Shown here: one piece after another, positions 16,430-24,844 of the stretch
Layout: every line of letters starts with the position of its first letter
Numbering within the stretch: the stretch's first letter is position 1
Source: Verrucomicrobiaceae bacterium
Lineage (GTDB): Bacteria; Verrucomicrobiota; Verrucomicrobiia; Verrucomicrobiales; Verrucomicrobiaceae
Assembly: GCA_027487315.1 (NCBI GenBank)
Contig: JAIYDW010000045.1
Coordinates: 1-64,000 of the forward strand
Direction of reading: 5' to 3'
DNA length: 64,000 nucleotides
The notes under the pieces: model-generated
The model's input: only the letters and a program-made list of their open reading frames with translations
Told to the model about the DNA's origin: nothing
Database searches by the model: none
Position numbers and translations under genes: made by a program

Positions 16430-17869
16430 ATGGCTCCCCAACCTTCACTGACCCCACTCGATTCCGCGCGTCGGAAAGCCTTTCGCCGTCTGCTGCCGGT
16501 GCTGTTTCTTGCCTACTTCATTGCCTATGTGGATCGGAACAATGTGGCCATCGCGGCGTTGACGATGCCGAATGACCTGCCCTGGCTGAACAAGGATGTG
16601 CTCGGCACTGCGATGGGCATGTTCTTTATTGGCTACGTGTTGCTGGAGATACCGGGAACGTTGATCGTCGAGAGGTGGAGTGCGCGGAAGTGGATTAGCC
16701 GTATCATGGTGAGTTGGGGGTTGATGGCTGCATTGACGGCGGCGGTTGCCACACCATCGCAGTTTTACTGGGTTCGCTTCCTTTTGGGTCTGGCTGAGGC
16801 AGGTTTCTTCCCCGGGGTCATCGTTTATCTCACCCACTGGTTTCCGGTGAGGGATCGGGCGAAGGCGCTGTCTTATTTCCTTGTCGCCACGCCGGTGGCG
16901 CAGATGGTGAATCCTAAGATTTCCGGTTATTTGCTGATGATCGGCAGCCATGAGATTGATGGCAAGATCGTCATGCCAGCTTCTGGGGCCACGGATGCGG
17001 CTGGGACGGTTACGCAGTGGGTGAAACTGGGAACGCAGCAGGTTGTCGAGGGAACCGCAACCTATCATCCGGAGATCCTTGGTTTGGCAGGTTGGCAATG
17101 GGTTTACATTCTGTGGGCTATCCCAGCGGTCATTCTTGGCGTGGCCATTCTTTGGCTGCTGACCGACCGGCCTGGTCAGGCGAAGTGGCTCACGGGTGAG
17201 GAACGTGAGGCCTTGGAAGGCGAGCTTGCTCGTGAGAAGGCGGCTCACTCCCATGGCAAGAAGATGACTGTGATGGAGGCGTTGAGGCACCCGAAGGTGC
17301 TGCTGCTGACGGTGGCGTATTTCTGCACTGTTACTGCCAGTTACGGCATTGAGTATTTTATGCCGTCGATCATGAACGATTGGTACAGTTTGAGCATGAA
17401 TGACCTCACCTGGCTGATCATCCTGCCGCCAACGGTCGCGCTTTTGGCGCAGCTTGGTGCGGGCTGGAGTTCCGATCACTTCAAGGAGCGTCGTTACCAT
17501 GCGGTGGTGCCACTTCTGATTGGTTCTGCCGCCTTGGGCATGTTGCCATTTAGCAATGGGAACCTCGGGTTCACCGTGATTTGCTTCATGATCGCCTTTG
17601 GCGGGTTCAAGGGCTACATGCCTGCCTTCTGGTCCTTGCCAAACGTCTTTCTCGTTGAGGCGGCTGCCGCTGGGAGCATCGGACTGATCAATTCGTTTGG
17701 AAATCTAGGCGGCTATTTGGGGCCTAAAGTCATGGGCTGGGTTTACAATAAGACGGGCAGTTACGATGGCAGTCTATGGTTTCTCTGCTGTTCCATGATG
17801 GTCACGGCGGCGATCATCTTCATGCTTGGCCTTGGCAAGAAGCAGCCAGCAGTGAGAGCAGGCTCATAA
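16430..17869 (+). CDS. MFS transporter, anion:cation symporter (ACS) type
   Basis: 479 residues with about 12 hydrophobic helices, the first at ~23-42. Family features are FIAYVDRNNVAIAAL at the end of helix 1, the loop ERWSARKWISRIMVSWG and RFLLGLAEAGFFPGVIVYLTHWFP in helix 4, all typical of the ACS family (hexuronate, galactonate, phthalate carriers). An insertion of ~40 residues after helix 5 carries GTVTQWVKLGTQQVVEG. The substrate is probably a carboxylated sugar or organic acid but cannot be fixed. Its base composition is nearly balanced in G and C, unlike the G-skewed neighbours, which suggests recent acquisition. It is a lone gene. Confidence 0.85.
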   Translation: MAPQPSLTPLDSARRKAFRRLLPVLFLAYFIAYVDRNNVAIAALTMPNDLPWLNKDVLGTAMGMFFIGYVLLEIPGTLIVERWSARKWISRIMVSWGLMAALTAAVATPSQFYWVRFLLGLAEAGFFPGVIVYLTHWFPVRDRAKALSYFLVATPVAQMVNPKISGYLLMIGSHEIDGKIVMPASGATDAAGTVTQWVKLGTQQVVEGTATYHPEILGLAGWQWVYILWAIPAVILGVAILWLLTDRPGQAKWLTGEEREALEGELAREKAAHSHGKKMTVMEALRHPKVLLLTVAYFCTVTASYGIEYFMPSIMNDWYSLSMNDLTWLIILPPTVALLAQLGAGWSSDHFKERRYHAVVPLLIGSAALGMLPFSNGNLGFTVICFMIAFGGFKGYMPAFWSLPNVFLVEAAAAGSIGLINSFGNLGGYLGPKVMGWVYNKTGSYDGSLWFLCCSMMVTAAIIFMLGLGKKQPAVRAGS

Positions 17870-17960
17870 GCCGCAACGGTTTCGAGGATTTGGCCTAGAC
17901 CTTTGGCATGGAGGCCAAAACTGGATGTTGTTGAGCCATCGTGTTGACGGCTGGCTGAGG

Positions 17961-19187
17961 TCAGGCGTTGGCGTCCTCGGGTGGGATGACGAGTTCGCCT
18001 TCCCAGCGGGCGACGACGGCGGTGGCGAGGCAATTGCCGACGAGATTGATGGTGGTGCGTGCCATGTCCATGAGTTCGTCGACGCCGATGATGAGGACGA
18101 CGCCTTCGAGAGGGAGGCCAAAGGTGACAAGGGTGCCAGCGAGGATGACTTGGGAGGCGCGGGGGATGCCGGCCATGCCCTTGCTGGTGAGCATGAGGGT
18201 GAGCATGATGGCGACTTGCTGGCCGATGCTGAGTTCGACGCCAGCGGCTTGGGCGACGAAGACGGAGGCGATGGCGAGGTAGAGGGTGGAGCCGTCGAGA
18301 TTGAAGGAGTAGCCCATGGGCATGACAAAGGAGACGATGCGCTTGGGGACGCCGAAGGCGATGAGGCGCTGCATGGCGTCGGGGAGGGCGGCGTCGGAGG
18401 AAGTGGTGGTGAAAGCGAGGATGGCGGGTTCGCGAACGGCGTTGATGAAGCGTTTGATGGGGATGCGCGCCCAGAGAGCGATGGGGAGGAGGACGACGAG
18501 GCAGAAGACGACGAGAGCTCCGTAGAGGGTGAGGATGAGTTTGCCGAGGTTGAGGAGGACGCCGAGGCCGCTGTGGCCGACGGTGTAGGCCATGGCGGCA
18601 CCGATACCAAAGGGGGCGAACTTCATGACGAGGCCGACAAACTTGAACATGACCTCGGTGAGGGATTCGCAGAAGCCGAGCATGGTGGTGCGGTGGCTGC
18701 CTTGGGTTTGGGCGAGCGCGATGGCGAACAGGACCGCGAAGCAGACGATCTGGAGGACATCATTGGCGGCGGCGGCCTCAAAAAAGCTGCGAGGGACGGC
18801 ATGTTCGATGACGCTGGATAGAGTGATTTTCTCCGATGGAGGTTTAACCATGGACGGGTCAGGCGGAGGCAGGCTGACGCCGACGCCCGGCTCGGTCAGG
18901 TTGACGGCGACGAGTCCGATGACGAGTGCCAGGGTGGTGACGATTTCAAAGTAGATGATGGATTTGACGGCGAGGCGGCCAACTGCCTTGAGGTCGTCCG
19001 CATGGCCGGCGATTCCGACGACAAGGGTGGCGAAGACGAGGGGGACGAGGATGCATTTGATGAGTCGGAGGAAGATATTGGAGACGACCTTGAGGTGCTG
19101 AGATTCTTCCGGGAACAGGGCGCCGAAGATGACACCGAGGATCATCGAGAGGATGATCCACTGGGTGAGGGTGATTTTCTTGAGCAT
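17961..19187 (-). CDS. Dicarboxylate/amino acid:cation symporter (GltP/DctA family)
   Basis: 408 residues, a DAACS-family membrane carrier that imports glutamate, aspartate or C4-dicarboxylates with H+ or Na+. Key motifs are present: the serine-rich AFTTTSSDAALPDAM (hairpin 1), GYSFNLDGSTLYLAIASVF (helix 7 NMDG-like region), TSKGMAGIP (hairpin 2) and DELMDMARTTINLVGNCLATAVVARWEG (helix 8). An extended periplasmic loop (~residues 105-125) is Pro-rich. Convergent with the MFS gene; the 91 bases between contain an inverted repeat TTTGGCC/GGCCAAA (17889-17919) that could act as a weak terminator. Confidence 0.93.
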   Translation of the reverse strand: MLKKITLTQWIILSMILGVIFGALFPEESQHLKVVSNIFLRLIKCILVPLVFATLVVGIAGHADDLKAVGRLAVKSIIYFEIVTTLALVIGLVAVNLTEPGVGVSLPPPDPSMVKPPSEKITLSSVIEHAVPRSFFEAAAANDVLQIVCFAVLFAIALAQTQGSHRTTMLGFCESLTEVMFKFVGLVMKFAPFGIGAAMAYTVGHSGLGVLLNLGKLILTLYGALVVFCLVVLLPIALWARIPIKRFINAVREPAILAFTTTSSDAALPDAMQRLIAFGVPKRIVSFVMPMGYSFNLDGSTLYLAIASVFVAQAAGVELSIGQQVAIMLTLMLTSKGMAGIPRASQVILAGTLVTFGLPLEGVVLIIGVDELMDMARTTINLVGNCLATAVVARWEGELVIPPEDANA

Positions 19188-19284
19188 GGCGATGTTGGAG
19201 TCGGGGCTGGGGAGGAGGCGAGCTTATGGGAGCAGTGAGCGGGCCATCTGAATGGGAATAGGCAGGTAAGCGAAAGAGATAAAG

Positions 19285-20199
19285 CTATTTTTTGGGCCAG
19301 ATGAGGGAGGCGATGACGGAGCCGGTGAGGATCAAGACAATGACAGCGAGAGAGATGTGGGTGTCGATGCGCCAGGGGGAGTGGCCGAGGAGCATTTTGA
19401 TGCCGACGAAGGTGAGAACGAGGCCGAGGCCGAACTTCAGGTAGTGGAATTTGTCGAGGACACCGGCGAGGGCGAAGTAGAGGGAGCGGAGGCCGAGGAT
19501 GGCGAAGACATTGGAGGTGTAGACGATGAAGGGGTCCCGGGTGACGGCGAAGATGGCGGGGATGGAGTCGACGGCGAAGATGAGGTCGGTGAATTCGACG
19601 ACGAGGAGGGCGATGAAGAGGGGGGTGGCCATGAGGGCACCCTGCTGGCGGACGAAGAAGTGGCCGTCGTGGTAGTCACGGGTGACGGGGATGAAGCGGC
19701 GGAAGAGGCGGACGACGAAAGTTTGCTCCGGGTGGATATCGGTTTCCTGTTTGGCGATCATTTTGATGCCTGTGAGGATAAGGAAGGCGCCGAAGACGTA
19801 GATGATCCAGGCGAATTCGGCGATGAGTTTGGCGCCGACCGCGATCATGGAGGCGCGCATGACGAGGGCGCCGAGGATGCCCCAGAAGAGGACTTTGTGC
19901 TGGTAGCGTGGCGGGACGGAGAAGTAGGAGAAGAGCAGGGCGATAACGAAGATGTTATCGACGCTGAGGGATTTCTCGATGACGTAGCCGGTGAGGAACT
20001 CGAGGGCTTTGTCATTGCCCATGAAGTGGCCGATACCGAGATTGAAGGTGAGGGCGAGGGCGATCCAGACGAGGGTCCAGGAGATGGATTCTTTGACGGA
20101 GATGACGTGGCTTTTGCGATTGAAGACGCCGAGGTCGAGCGCCAACATGATGAGGACAAAGACGTTGAAGCCGATCCAGGGCCAGTAGTTTGCAGGCAT
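19285..20199 (-). CDS. TerC/Alx family integral membrane protein
   Basis: 304 residues, eight or nine hydrophobic helices. The two family motifs with buried acidic residues are clear: EKSLSVDNIFVIALLFSYF and EFTDLIFAVDSIPAIFAVT. TerC/Alx proteins are linked to tellurite resistance and manganese export; Alx-like members respond to alkaline pH and Mn2+. The gene lies 81 bases after an RlmI-type gene on the same strand. I see no yybP-ykoY riboswitch-like structure in that short gap. Family certain, substrate inferred. Confidence 0.93.
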   Translation of the reverse strand: MPANYWPWIGFNVFVLIMLALDLGVFNRKSHVISVKESISWTLVWIALALTFNLGIGHFMGNDKALEFLTGYVIEKSLSVDNIFVIALLFSYFSVPPRYQHKVLFWGILGALVMRASMIAVGAKLIAEFAWIIYVFGAFLILTGIKMIAKQETDIHPEQTFVVRLFRRFIPVTRDYHDGHFFVRQQGALMATPLFIALLVVEFTDLIFAVDSIPAIFAVTRDPFIVYTSNVFAILGLRSLYFALAGVLDKFHYLKFGLGLVLTFVGIKMLLGHSPWRIDTHISLAVIVLILTGSVIASLIWPKK

Positions 20200-20280
20200 G
20201 AATGATGGGGAGTCGTGAAGCGAGAGGTGAGTGGTTCCGTGGAAGGAACGCGCGGGAGAGGAACCTGGATGGGGGTGAGA

Positions 20281-21597
20281 TCAGATGACGCGGGTCCAGA
20301 GAGCCTTCAAGTAGCGGCTTTCGGGGCAGTTGGACATGACGGGGTGGTCGGCACCGGGTCCGGTCCGGTCGAGGACCTGGAGTTTTTTGCTGTGGCGATG
20401 GGCGGTACCGATGACGAGTTCTTCGAAGTCTTCGGTGTTGATGAGGCCGGAGCAGGAGAAGGTGACGAAGAGGCCGCCGGGTTTGACGACTTGAAGGGCG
20501 AGGGCATTGAGGTCGCGGTATTTGAAGATGCCTTCCTCCTGGGCGTCGCGGCGGTGGATGAGTTTGGGAGGGTCGAGGACGACGGTGTCCCATTGCTCGC
20601 CATTTTTGATCATTTGGCGGAGCCAGGTGAAGGCGTCGGAGTGGATGAAGTTGATGCGGGTCTGGTTGTAGTTGGCGTTTTGCTTGGCCTGAGCGATGGC
20701 CTTTTCGTCGAGGTCGACGCCGGTGACGTCTTCGCAGCCGGCTTTGAGTTTGGCGGAGAGGGAGAAGCCGCCAGTGTAGCAGCAGAGGTCGAGGACGCGG
20801 CCTTGGGCCCACTGGCCGAGGCGGTGGCGGTTGTCGCGTTGATCACAGAAGAAGCCGGTTTTGTGGCCGGTGGAGAAGTCGACGCCGTAGCGGATGCCGT
20901 TTTCGGTGAAGCGGACGAACGAAGGGGCGGGGTCGTTGGCTTCGGGGACATCGGCGAGGCGGATGTTTTCCATGAGGCCGATGTCGGGGTCGACATGGAT
21001 GATGTGGTGTTTGGTGCCGAGTTCGGCGTGCATCAGGGGGAGCCAGCGGCTGAGGCGGCGCCAGATGCCGAGGTTGGTGACATCGATGGAAAGGGTATCG
21101 GCGTAGCGGTCGACGATGAGGCCGCTGAGGGAGTCGGCGTCGGAGTGGACGACGCGGCAGGCCTGGCCGGTGGCGTCGAGTTTGAGGAGGTCGCGGCGGA
21201 GGCGGATGGCGGCGAGGAGGGAGGCGTCGAGATCGGCTTCGGTGAATGTGGAGCGGCCGTGGTAGAGGACGCGGAGGGGGACTTTGGCGCGGGGGTTGAG
21301 GAAGCCAGCGCCGAAGGGTTCGCCGGTTTTGGCGTAGACGTTGACGAGATCTCCGGCGGTGGCGTCCGGGGAGGTGGCGCCGACCATGTTGGGGAAGATG
21401 GCGGGGTTGAAGGTGATGTATTTGAGTTGGGCCCAGGGGGTGGGCCAATCTTCGCTGCCGACGGGGGGCGGGGCGGAGGTGCGCTGGCGAGGGGCGTAGG
21501 TGGGGCGGGAGGGTGAGGCGCTGCTGCCGCTGGGACGAGGGGGGCGTGGGGTGCCGGGGCGGGGGCGGTTGAAGGGGCGTTTGTTTTCGGGAGGCAT
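20281..21597 (-). CDS. RlmI-type class I SAM-dependent rRNA methyltransferase
   Basis: 438 residues from MPPENKRPFNRP. The first ~60 residues are Pro/Arg/Ser-rich and disordered. A PUA/EEHEE-like region follows (DLVNVYAKTGEPFGAGFLNP), then a Rossmann methyltransferase with VLDLCCYTGGFSLSA (SAM site), VTGVDLDEKAI, DTVVLDPPKL (DPPK motif of the RlmI/RlmK family) and VTFSCSG. In E. coli RlmI makes m5C1962 in 23S rRNA. The catalytic Cys is likely that in FSCSG. The first ~60 bp of this gene are duplicated at 24574-24632. A second family member lies at 33066-34238. Confidence 0.88.
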   Translation of the reverse strand: MPPENKRPFNRPRPGTPRPPRPSGSSASPSRPTYAPRQRTSAPPPVGSEDWPTPWAQLKYITFNPAIFPNMVGATSPDATAGDLVNVYAKTGEPFGAGFLNPRAKVPLRVLYHGRSTFTEADLDASLLAAIRLRRDLLKLDATGQACRVVHSDADSLSGLIVDRYADTLSIDVTNLGIWRRLSRWLPLMHAELGTKHHIIHVDPDIGLMENIRLADVPEANDPAPSFVRFTENGIRYGVDFSTGHKTGFFCDQRDNRHRLGQWAQGRVLDLCCYTGGFSLSAKLKAGCEDVTGVDLDEKAIAQAKQNANYNQTRINFIHSDAFTWLRQMIKNGEQWDTVVLDPPKLIHRRDAQEEGIFKYRDLNALALQVVKPGGLFVTFSCSGLINTEDFEELVIGTAHRHSKKLQVLDRTGPGADHPVMSNCPESRYLKALWTRVI

Positions 21598-21600
21598 GGG
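21542..21600. repeat. Left copy of a ~59-bp direct repeat (rlmI-type gene 5' end)
   Basis: This stretch, containing the methyltransferase start codon, reappears at 24574-24632 in the same orientation, 3032 bases away, with only a few mismatches. The two copies bracket the FG-GAP gene. Confidence 0.88.
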
Positions 21601-21870
21601 GGAAGATAAATGCAATTACTGAGGCGGGCGATTGATGTCTAGTGGCAACTCACTCAGAACCTGGAACGATTGATGACGGAGTAGAAGGAGCATGCTGCGG
21701 CCCAGGATCAAGTAGTGGTGTGGATGCATGTGCGGATTGGAGCGGGTGATGCGTCACGTTGGGCGAGGAGAAAACTCTGGAACTCTACGGGCCATTTGGC
21801 CCATGGACTTTTTTTGCGGGTGGGCCAAGTTGCAGAGCTTGTTTAGAAAATTAGTCTTATTCTTTTGTGC

Positions 21871-24534
21871 ATGAAGCTATCTCTTTTGTCTTACCGTTCA
21901 ATTGTGGCTGTTTGCTTGGGTGCCATTGTCACTCCATCGAGTGCGCAGTTGGAGTTTGTGAGTCGGACAACCGTAACGCCGAGTGACAATTGGTTTGGCG
22001 ATTCTGTGGCTTTGTCCCCGTCCTACGTGGTGATTGGAGAGCCCAGAAGTGATGAGGTGGCTGCGAATGCGGGAACGGTTTCGGTTTTCTCGGCCAAGAC
22101 GGGAGCTTACCAGCGGCTGCTCAAGGGCTCTGATGGTGCCAGTTTGGACAGGTTTGGGAGCGCTGTGGCGGTGAGCGGAAGTCGAATTCTCGTGGGAGCG
22201 CCTTCGGCGAATGGCAATGTGGGGGCAGCGTATGTGTTTGATGCGGTGACGGGGAGGCAGTTGCGCAAGTTGGTGGATTTAAGTGGGGTGGCGTCTGATT
22301 TTTTTGGCGGTGCGGTGGCCTTGCATGGTCATTTGGCTTTGATTGGTGCTCAAGGCAGCAACACCGGAGTGGCCGGCACCACGGGTGCGGCTTTCCTTTT
22401 TGACATCAACACAGGAACTCAATTGGCCAAGTTGGTGCCGAGTGATGGTGACTCGGGCATGCAGTTTGGAAGCAGTGTGAGTCTCAATGGCAGCTTGGCA
22501 GTGGTGGGTGCTTGGGCTAGTGGCGGGGGGGCGGCGTATGTCTTTGATTCCGTAGGCCATACGCAGTTAAGGAAGCTTGTTGCCGCAGATGGTGCAGCTG
22601 GAGATCGATTTGGGAGCAGAGTCTCTGTGTTTGGCAATTCCGTTCTTGTTGGTGCGCCGTTCGATGATGGTGGGCGGGGGTCAGCCTATCTATTCTCGGT
22701 CTCGACTGGGCAGCAGTTGCGAAAGTTCACTTTGCCTATTGGTGTGGCATCTACTTCCGATTTGTTTGGTTCCGGTATTGCACTCTCTGAGGATGTGGCT
22801 GCCGTTGGTATGCCTGGATCTGATGGGGAAGTGTTTTTGTATGATGTGCGTTCTGGTGCTCTTACTGAGGTAATCCGGCCATCGACTGATGGTAGTGTCA
22901 ATTTTGGTGGAGCGGTGGCGATCAGTGGGAACCAAGTCTTGGTGGGTGCGTCATTGGATGACAGTCGGGCGAGCAATGCAGGAAAGGTTTACCTGTTTCA
23001 GGAGCGCACGACGGTTCGTCCGTTGTCCGCTGTTGCAGCCAAGGGAGGGCTGGCACCTGAGGCAGGTGGGGCGAAGTATGGTACGCTGAGTGCTCCAGTG
23101 ATCAACAACCTTGGAGATGTGGCGTATTTGAGCACGTTGAGTGGGGCGGGAACGGCCAATTTCGGGGTTTGGGCGCAGCGGATTGGGGTTCATCGTTTGC
23201 AGGCACGGGTAGGCAGCGACATCGGGGGAGCCTTGTTCAAGACGGGGAAGTCGCCGGTGTTCAATGATGATGGTGACATGATCTTTAGCGGTACGGTGAG
23301 TGGTCCGGGCATCACTTCAGCCAATGACGCCGCTCTTTTTGTCGGAGCCCCGTTGGGATCCACTCGGCTCTTGTCAGAGAATGTGGTCTATGGTGGCGGT
23401 TTCTTGGGGGGCACGGCCATCAATTCGTTTCAGGAGGTGGTGCAGGACTATGATGGCAGCGGAGCGCTGGCCTGTGTGGTTAAGCGCAAGTCAGCACCCG
23501 GCGCGCCGGTCAATGCCACCAATGACAGTGGAGCCGTCTTTTATGTGCCGAGCGTTGATCAACTTGTGGGCATTGGTGAAAAGGAGGTGATGCCAGCAGG
23601 CTCTGACATTCGTTACGGCGAGATAACGCCGCGGATCAGCCTGATGAAAAAAGCGATCGCTTGGGGTGCGACCCTGGTGCCTGGGCCCGCCACTCCTCCA
23701 GGAGTTCTGAATAGCAGCACCAATCGGGCTCTATTCTGGAAGCGTGACATAACCAGCCCGGGCTTGGTTGCACGGGCGGGTGATGAGGCGAGTGTGGGGG
23801 TGAAATACAGCAGCTTTGTGGCGATCTCTTTATCCCACGATTTTCAGAGCACCTTCAAAACGACTCTCAGTGGCACGGGAGTTAACTCAACGAACAACGA
23901 GGGCATTTATCGTGCGGGTTTGGGGCAGGTCTGGCGAAAGGGCGAGGCGCTCAACGCCACGGATTATCCGGGGGTCACTATCAGTCGAGTTTTGAGATTC
24001 TGGTCCCTGAGGCATGGACAGGTGATCCTTTTGGCTCAGATCAAGGGCACCAAGGTCACGGCGGCCAATGATTTGGCGTTGATCCTGGTGAATCCGGCTG
24101 ATCGCAATCATGTCCTGCTGCGTGAGGGTGACTTCGCGGAAGGTGCGGATGGTGCGAAAATTCTAACGATCCAAAGGGTGGATGTGGAGCCGGTGGGCAG
24201 TCAGTATGTGGTCATCGCGTCGCTCACTGGGAGCACAGCCACGAATCAGGCGCTGTTCACGGGGCGCACGACGGGGGTGGACCAACTTCCCATCAACCCA
24301 CGGTTGGCCCGGGCGGGAATGAAGCTCCGGAAGGGGACGGCGTATGATACGGGTACGATTGCGGTGCCCAGTGGGAAACCGATCAAGCCCTCGAGCCTTT
24401 CAATTGCCACGAGCACAGACGTAACAGGCGCTGGGGGCAAGGGGCTGGGTCAAACGATCGAACCCCTTGGAAGTGTCGGGTTGATGATCGATTACAGCAA
24501 CGGATTGAGGGAGATCCGCAAGGGTGTGCCGTAG
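21871..24534 (+). CDS. Secreted FG-GAP beta-propeller protein with extra C-terminal repeats
   Basis: 887 residues from the ATG giving MKLSLLSYRS. A signal peptide ends near SSAQ (~residue 26). Residues ~30-380 hold seven FG-GAP-like blades, each with a pattern such as FGSAVAVSGSRILVGAP...AAYVFDAVTG, consistent with a seven-bladed integrin-like propeller. Residues ~390-870 form a second region with motifs like NNLGDVAYLSTLSG, NDDGDMIFSGTVSG and ANDAALFVG, resembling repeat domains of other secreted Verrucomicrobia/Planctomycetes proteins. Probably surface-exposed or secreted and binding; function unknown. G/C skew is weaker than in neighbours and the gene sits between duplicated rlmI ends, so it looks inserted. 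Confidence 0.82.
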   Translation: MKLSLLSYRSIVAVCLGAIVTPSSAQLEFVSRTTVTPSDNWFGDSVALSPSYVVIGEPRSDEVAANAGTVSVFSAKTGAYQRLLKGSDGASLDRFGSAVAVSGSRILVGAPSANGNVGAAYVFDAVTGRQLRKLVDLSGVASDFFGGAVALHGHLALIGAQGSNTGVAGTTGAAFLFDINTGTQLAKLVPSDGDSGMQFGSSVSLNGSLAVVGAWASGGGAAYVFDSVGHTQLRKLVAADGAAGDRFGSRVSVFGNSVLVGAPFDDGGRGSAYLFSVSTGQQLRKFTLPIGVASTSDLFGSGIALSEDVAAVGMPGSDGEVFLYDVRSGALTEVIRPSTDGSVNFGGAVAISGNQVLVGASLDDSRASNAGKVYLFQERTTVRPLSAVAAKGGLAPEAGGAKYGTLSAPVINNLGDVAYLSTLSGAGTANFGVWAQRIGVHRLQARVGSDIGGALFKTGKSPVFNDDGDMIFSGTVSGPGITSANDAALFVGAPLGSTRLLSENVVYGGGFLGGTAINSFQEVVQDYDGSGALACVVKRKSAPGAPVNATNDSGAVFYVPSVDQLVGIGEKEVMPAGSDIRYGEITPRISLMKKAIAWGATLVPGPATPPGVLNSSTNRALFWKRDITSPGLVARAGDEASVGVKYSSFVAISLSHDFQSTFKTTLSGTGVNSTNNEGIYRAGLGQVWRKGEALNATDYPGVTISRVLRFWSLRHGQVILLAQIKGTKVTAANDLALILVNPADRNHVLLREGDFAEGADGAKILTIQRVDVEPVGSQYVVIASLTGSTATNQALFTGRTTGVDQLPINPRLARAGMKLRKGTAYDTGTIAVPSGKPIKPSSLSIATSTDVTGAGGKGLGQTIEPLGSVGLMIDYSNGLREIRKGVP

Positions 24535-24844
24535 TCAGGCATCGGTGTTCTGTGAGGCTGATTCGCTGGGTGTGGGCGTGGGGCGCCGGGGCGGGGGCGA
24601 TTGAAGGGGCGTTTGTTTTCGGGATGCATTGGTGGAGGGGATTGCATGGAGGGCGGTGCGCAACCTTTGCCGTGACTGCATTGGTTCATCACAGGGAGAA
24701 GGGGAGGGAAGTGGACGTGCTATTTCCGCAGCCGCGACTGGGGACTCGGGCAAGTCCCGCTCGTTGAGGGTTCCACTGGTGCCAATGACATGTGTCACAT
24801 CATTCGAGCAGATTTTTAACTTCGATCAAGGTTGGAACTGGACC
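24535..24844. other. Intergenic region with a duplicated gene fragment and a hairpin
   Basis: A 310-base gap between convergent genes. It contains the degenerate copy of the rlmI-type gene start (24552-24632) and a hairpin GGGACT/AGTCCC with a 6-base loop (24741-24758). No gene with protein-like features is seen. Confidence 0.6.
24552..24632 (-). pseudogene. Duplicated 5' fragment of the RlmI-type methyltransferase gene
   Basis: On the minus strand this encodes MHPENKRPFNRPRPGAPRP, nearly the same as the real gene's N-terminus (MPPENK...PGTPRP), then diverges and stops with no methyltransferase domain. 24574-24632 aligns with 21542-21600; weaker similarity with small indels extends to about 24552. 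It is a gene fragment with no expected function, useful as a scar of an insertion or recombination event. Confidence 0.82.

Noticed and set aside
17889-17919. Terminator between the MFS and symporter genes
   Set aside because: The inverted repeat TTTGGCC/GGCCAAA has a 17-base loop and no T-run; kept only as a remark.
19188-20280. Manganese (yybP-ykoY) riboswitch in front of the TerC gene
   Set aside because: The gap to the upstream gene is only 81 bases and shows no matching stem-loops.
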